Shown in pieces: positions 63,031-64,000 of a stretch of DNA of 64,000 nt (its first letter is position 1; every line of letters begins with the position of its first letter). The notes under the pieces are model-generated. The model was given only the letters and a program-made list of their open reading frames with translations. It did not search any database and was not told where the DNA came from. The stretch comes from JADJVL01 sp039812765 (lineage in GTDB: Bacteria > Acidobacteriota > Holophagae > Holophagales > Holophagaceae): the NCBI GenBank assembly GCA_039812765.1, contig JBDIBF010000007.1:1-64000 (forward strand), given 5' to 3'. The position numbers and the translations under genes were made by a program.

Positions 63031-64000
63031 GCCGCAGGGCCTCCACGATGCGCAGCTTCGCCGCCTTCCATCCCGGGAAGAGCGCGCTGAGCTGCAGGGT
63101 GAGCTGGAGCCCTACGAAGACCCCGAGGTAGACGAGGGGCACGAAGTGGATGTTCAGCTCGTAGCCGTGGCTGGTGCCCGGGGGCGGCGGGAGCTGGAGG
63201 TGCAGGGCGTTCACCCCGGCGCGCAGGAGCAGCGTCAGCAGGATGCCGAGGGCGCTGCCCGCGGCGCCGAGGATGGCGCCCTCCCACTGGAGCAGGGCCA
63301 GGAGCTGCCCCGGCTGCAGGCCCACCGCCCGCAGCGTCCCGAACTCCCGCAGGCGTTCCATGACGCTCATGAGCAGGGTGTTCGCCGTGGCCAGCAGCAC
63401 CACCAGGAAGAGCACCAGGCCCATGAACCCGAAGATGGCCAGGTAGAGCAGCTTCACCTGCTGGTAGAAGCTGGCGAGCGCCATCCAGGGGGTGGCGGCC
63501 ACGCCTTCGCCGGCGAGCCTCGCCAGGCGCGGGGCCTCGGCCTCGGCGCGGGACGGATCCTTCAGCACCACCGAGAGCCTCGACCGCGCACCGCCGGCGT
63601 CCACCAGCGTCTCGGCGGTGGCCAGGCTGAGGGTGAGGAAGCGGTCGTTCAGTTCCTTGAATCCGAAGTCCTGGAGGCCGACGACCTCCACGTCCACCGC
63701 GTTGAGGGCGCCGTCCTTCGTCGTGCTCATCAGCGTCAGCGTCGAGCCCACGGCGGCGCCCAGGCCCTGGGCGAGGCCGGCGCCGAGCAGCACCTCCCGA
63801 GCCCCCGGGTCGTTGGAAAGCCAGCGCGAGCCCACGCCGCCCCGGGCCTTGGCGCCGTCCTTCACCTGGTCCAGCGCCGCCATGTGCCGCGCTTCCCGGG
63901 CTGGGTCCACCGCCGTCCCGAGGAAGGCCACGCTCTTGGGCCCGTTGCTGAGGAGCCCCATGACCTGGATGCGCGGCAGCACCTCGAGGACCGCCGGGTC
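63023..64000 (-). CDS. FtsX-type ABC transporter permease, LolC/E-like (N-terminal part cut by window)
   Basis: About 325 residues are visible; the frame is open through position 64000, so the true start lies outside. The periplasmic domain runs to about residue 190, then four membrane segments appear (FYQQVKLLYLAIFGFMGLVLFLVVLLATANT, ALLQWEGAILGAAGSALGIL, LVYLGVFVGLQLTLQLSAL). The MERLREFGTLRAVG motif at the cytoplasmic loop matches FtsX-like permeases that couple to LolD-type ATPases for lipoprotein release or export. Without the N-terminus, LolC/E and macrolide-exporter-like MacB types cannot be separated. Confidence 0.85.
   Translation of the reverse strand, partial: DPAVLEVLPRIQVMGLLSNGPKSVAFLGTAVDPAREARHMAALDQVKDGAKARGGVGSRWLSNDPGAREVLLGAGLAQGLGAAVGSTLTLMSTTKDGALNAVDVEVVGLQDFGFKELNDRFLTLSLATAETLVDAGGARSRLSVVLKDPSRAEAEAPRLARLAGEGVAATPWMALASFYQQVKLLYLAIFGFMGLVLFLVVLLATANTLLMSVMERLREFGTLRAVGLQPGQLLALLQWEGAILGAAGSALGILLTLLLRAGVNALHLQLPPPPGTSHGYELNIHFVPLVYLGVFVGLQLTLQLSALFPGWKAAKLRIVEALRHV

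Overview
The window is GC-rich, densely coded chromosomal DNA from a Gram-negative bacterium, most likely an acidobacterium of the Holophaga/Geothrix group (inference). Support comes from an Oar-type TonB-dependent receptor with an N-terminal carboxypeptidase-regulatory-like domain, a eukaryote-type citrate synthase, large secreted BNR-propeller proteins with dockerin-like tails, a bacterial XPB helicase and many short GTG or overlapping starts. Most of the window is core metabolism and information processing. No rRNA, tRNA, CRISPR array, transposase or integrase was recognised.

Layout. 1-6.5 kb: the 3' part of a secreted BNR/Ig-like/dockerin-like protein, then a sugar-nucleotide block in which GDP-mannose pyrophosphorylase and its type II phosphomannose isomerase-like cupin are separate genes, with a decayed cupin copy between them. 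6.5-12.1 kb: a structured intergenic region, a deoxyhypusine synthase-like enzyme, PNPOx-like protein, Glu-Q-tRNA(Asp) synthetase, PLP decarboxylase and cysteine synthase. 12.2-21.5 kb: hsp20, rpsT, argS-pyrG-tkt, gltA and an exported protein. 21.5-25.4 kb: lysS, whose last codons run into an AT-rich 1.3-kb island carrying an NHL-type lipoprotein; the island stops at the start codon of a DegT aminotransferase. 25.4-30.3 kb: exonuclease, PilZ protein, rplI, HU and pruA. 30.3-43.6 kb: Ser/Thr kinase with a long repeat region, homogentisate dioxygenase, MscS, OmpA-like protein, flavin reductase-like protein, amidohydrolase, fumarylacetoacetate hydrolase and the Oar-type receptor. 43.7-52.8 kb: bioF-bioD-bioA, two periplasmic peptidyl-prolyl isomerases, S4 and HD/YhaM-like RNA proteins, a LapA-LapB-like fusion and type 4 uracil-DNA glycosylase. 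52.8-64 kb: a sigma factor with a membrane partner, a helicase-associated protein and XPB helicase separated by a two-gene operon (dockerin-tailed propeller plus IPT/possible cohesin lipoprotein), pgpA and a truncated FtsX-type permease.

The strongest unexplained signals are: (1) four intergenic elements (about 25.5, 26.8, 37.7 and 62.3 kb) built from long hairpins. They share a stem base (GCACCT...AGGTGC) and, in two or three of them, loop and flank motifs, but their stem interiors differ and remain self-complementary. (2) The AT-rich island fused in frame to the 3' end of lysS. (3) A candidate dockerin/cohesin-like surface pair placed between XPB and its usual partner. (4) A LapA-LapB-like gene fusion. 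(5) A structured transcript candidate upstream of the deoxyhypusine synthase-like gene.
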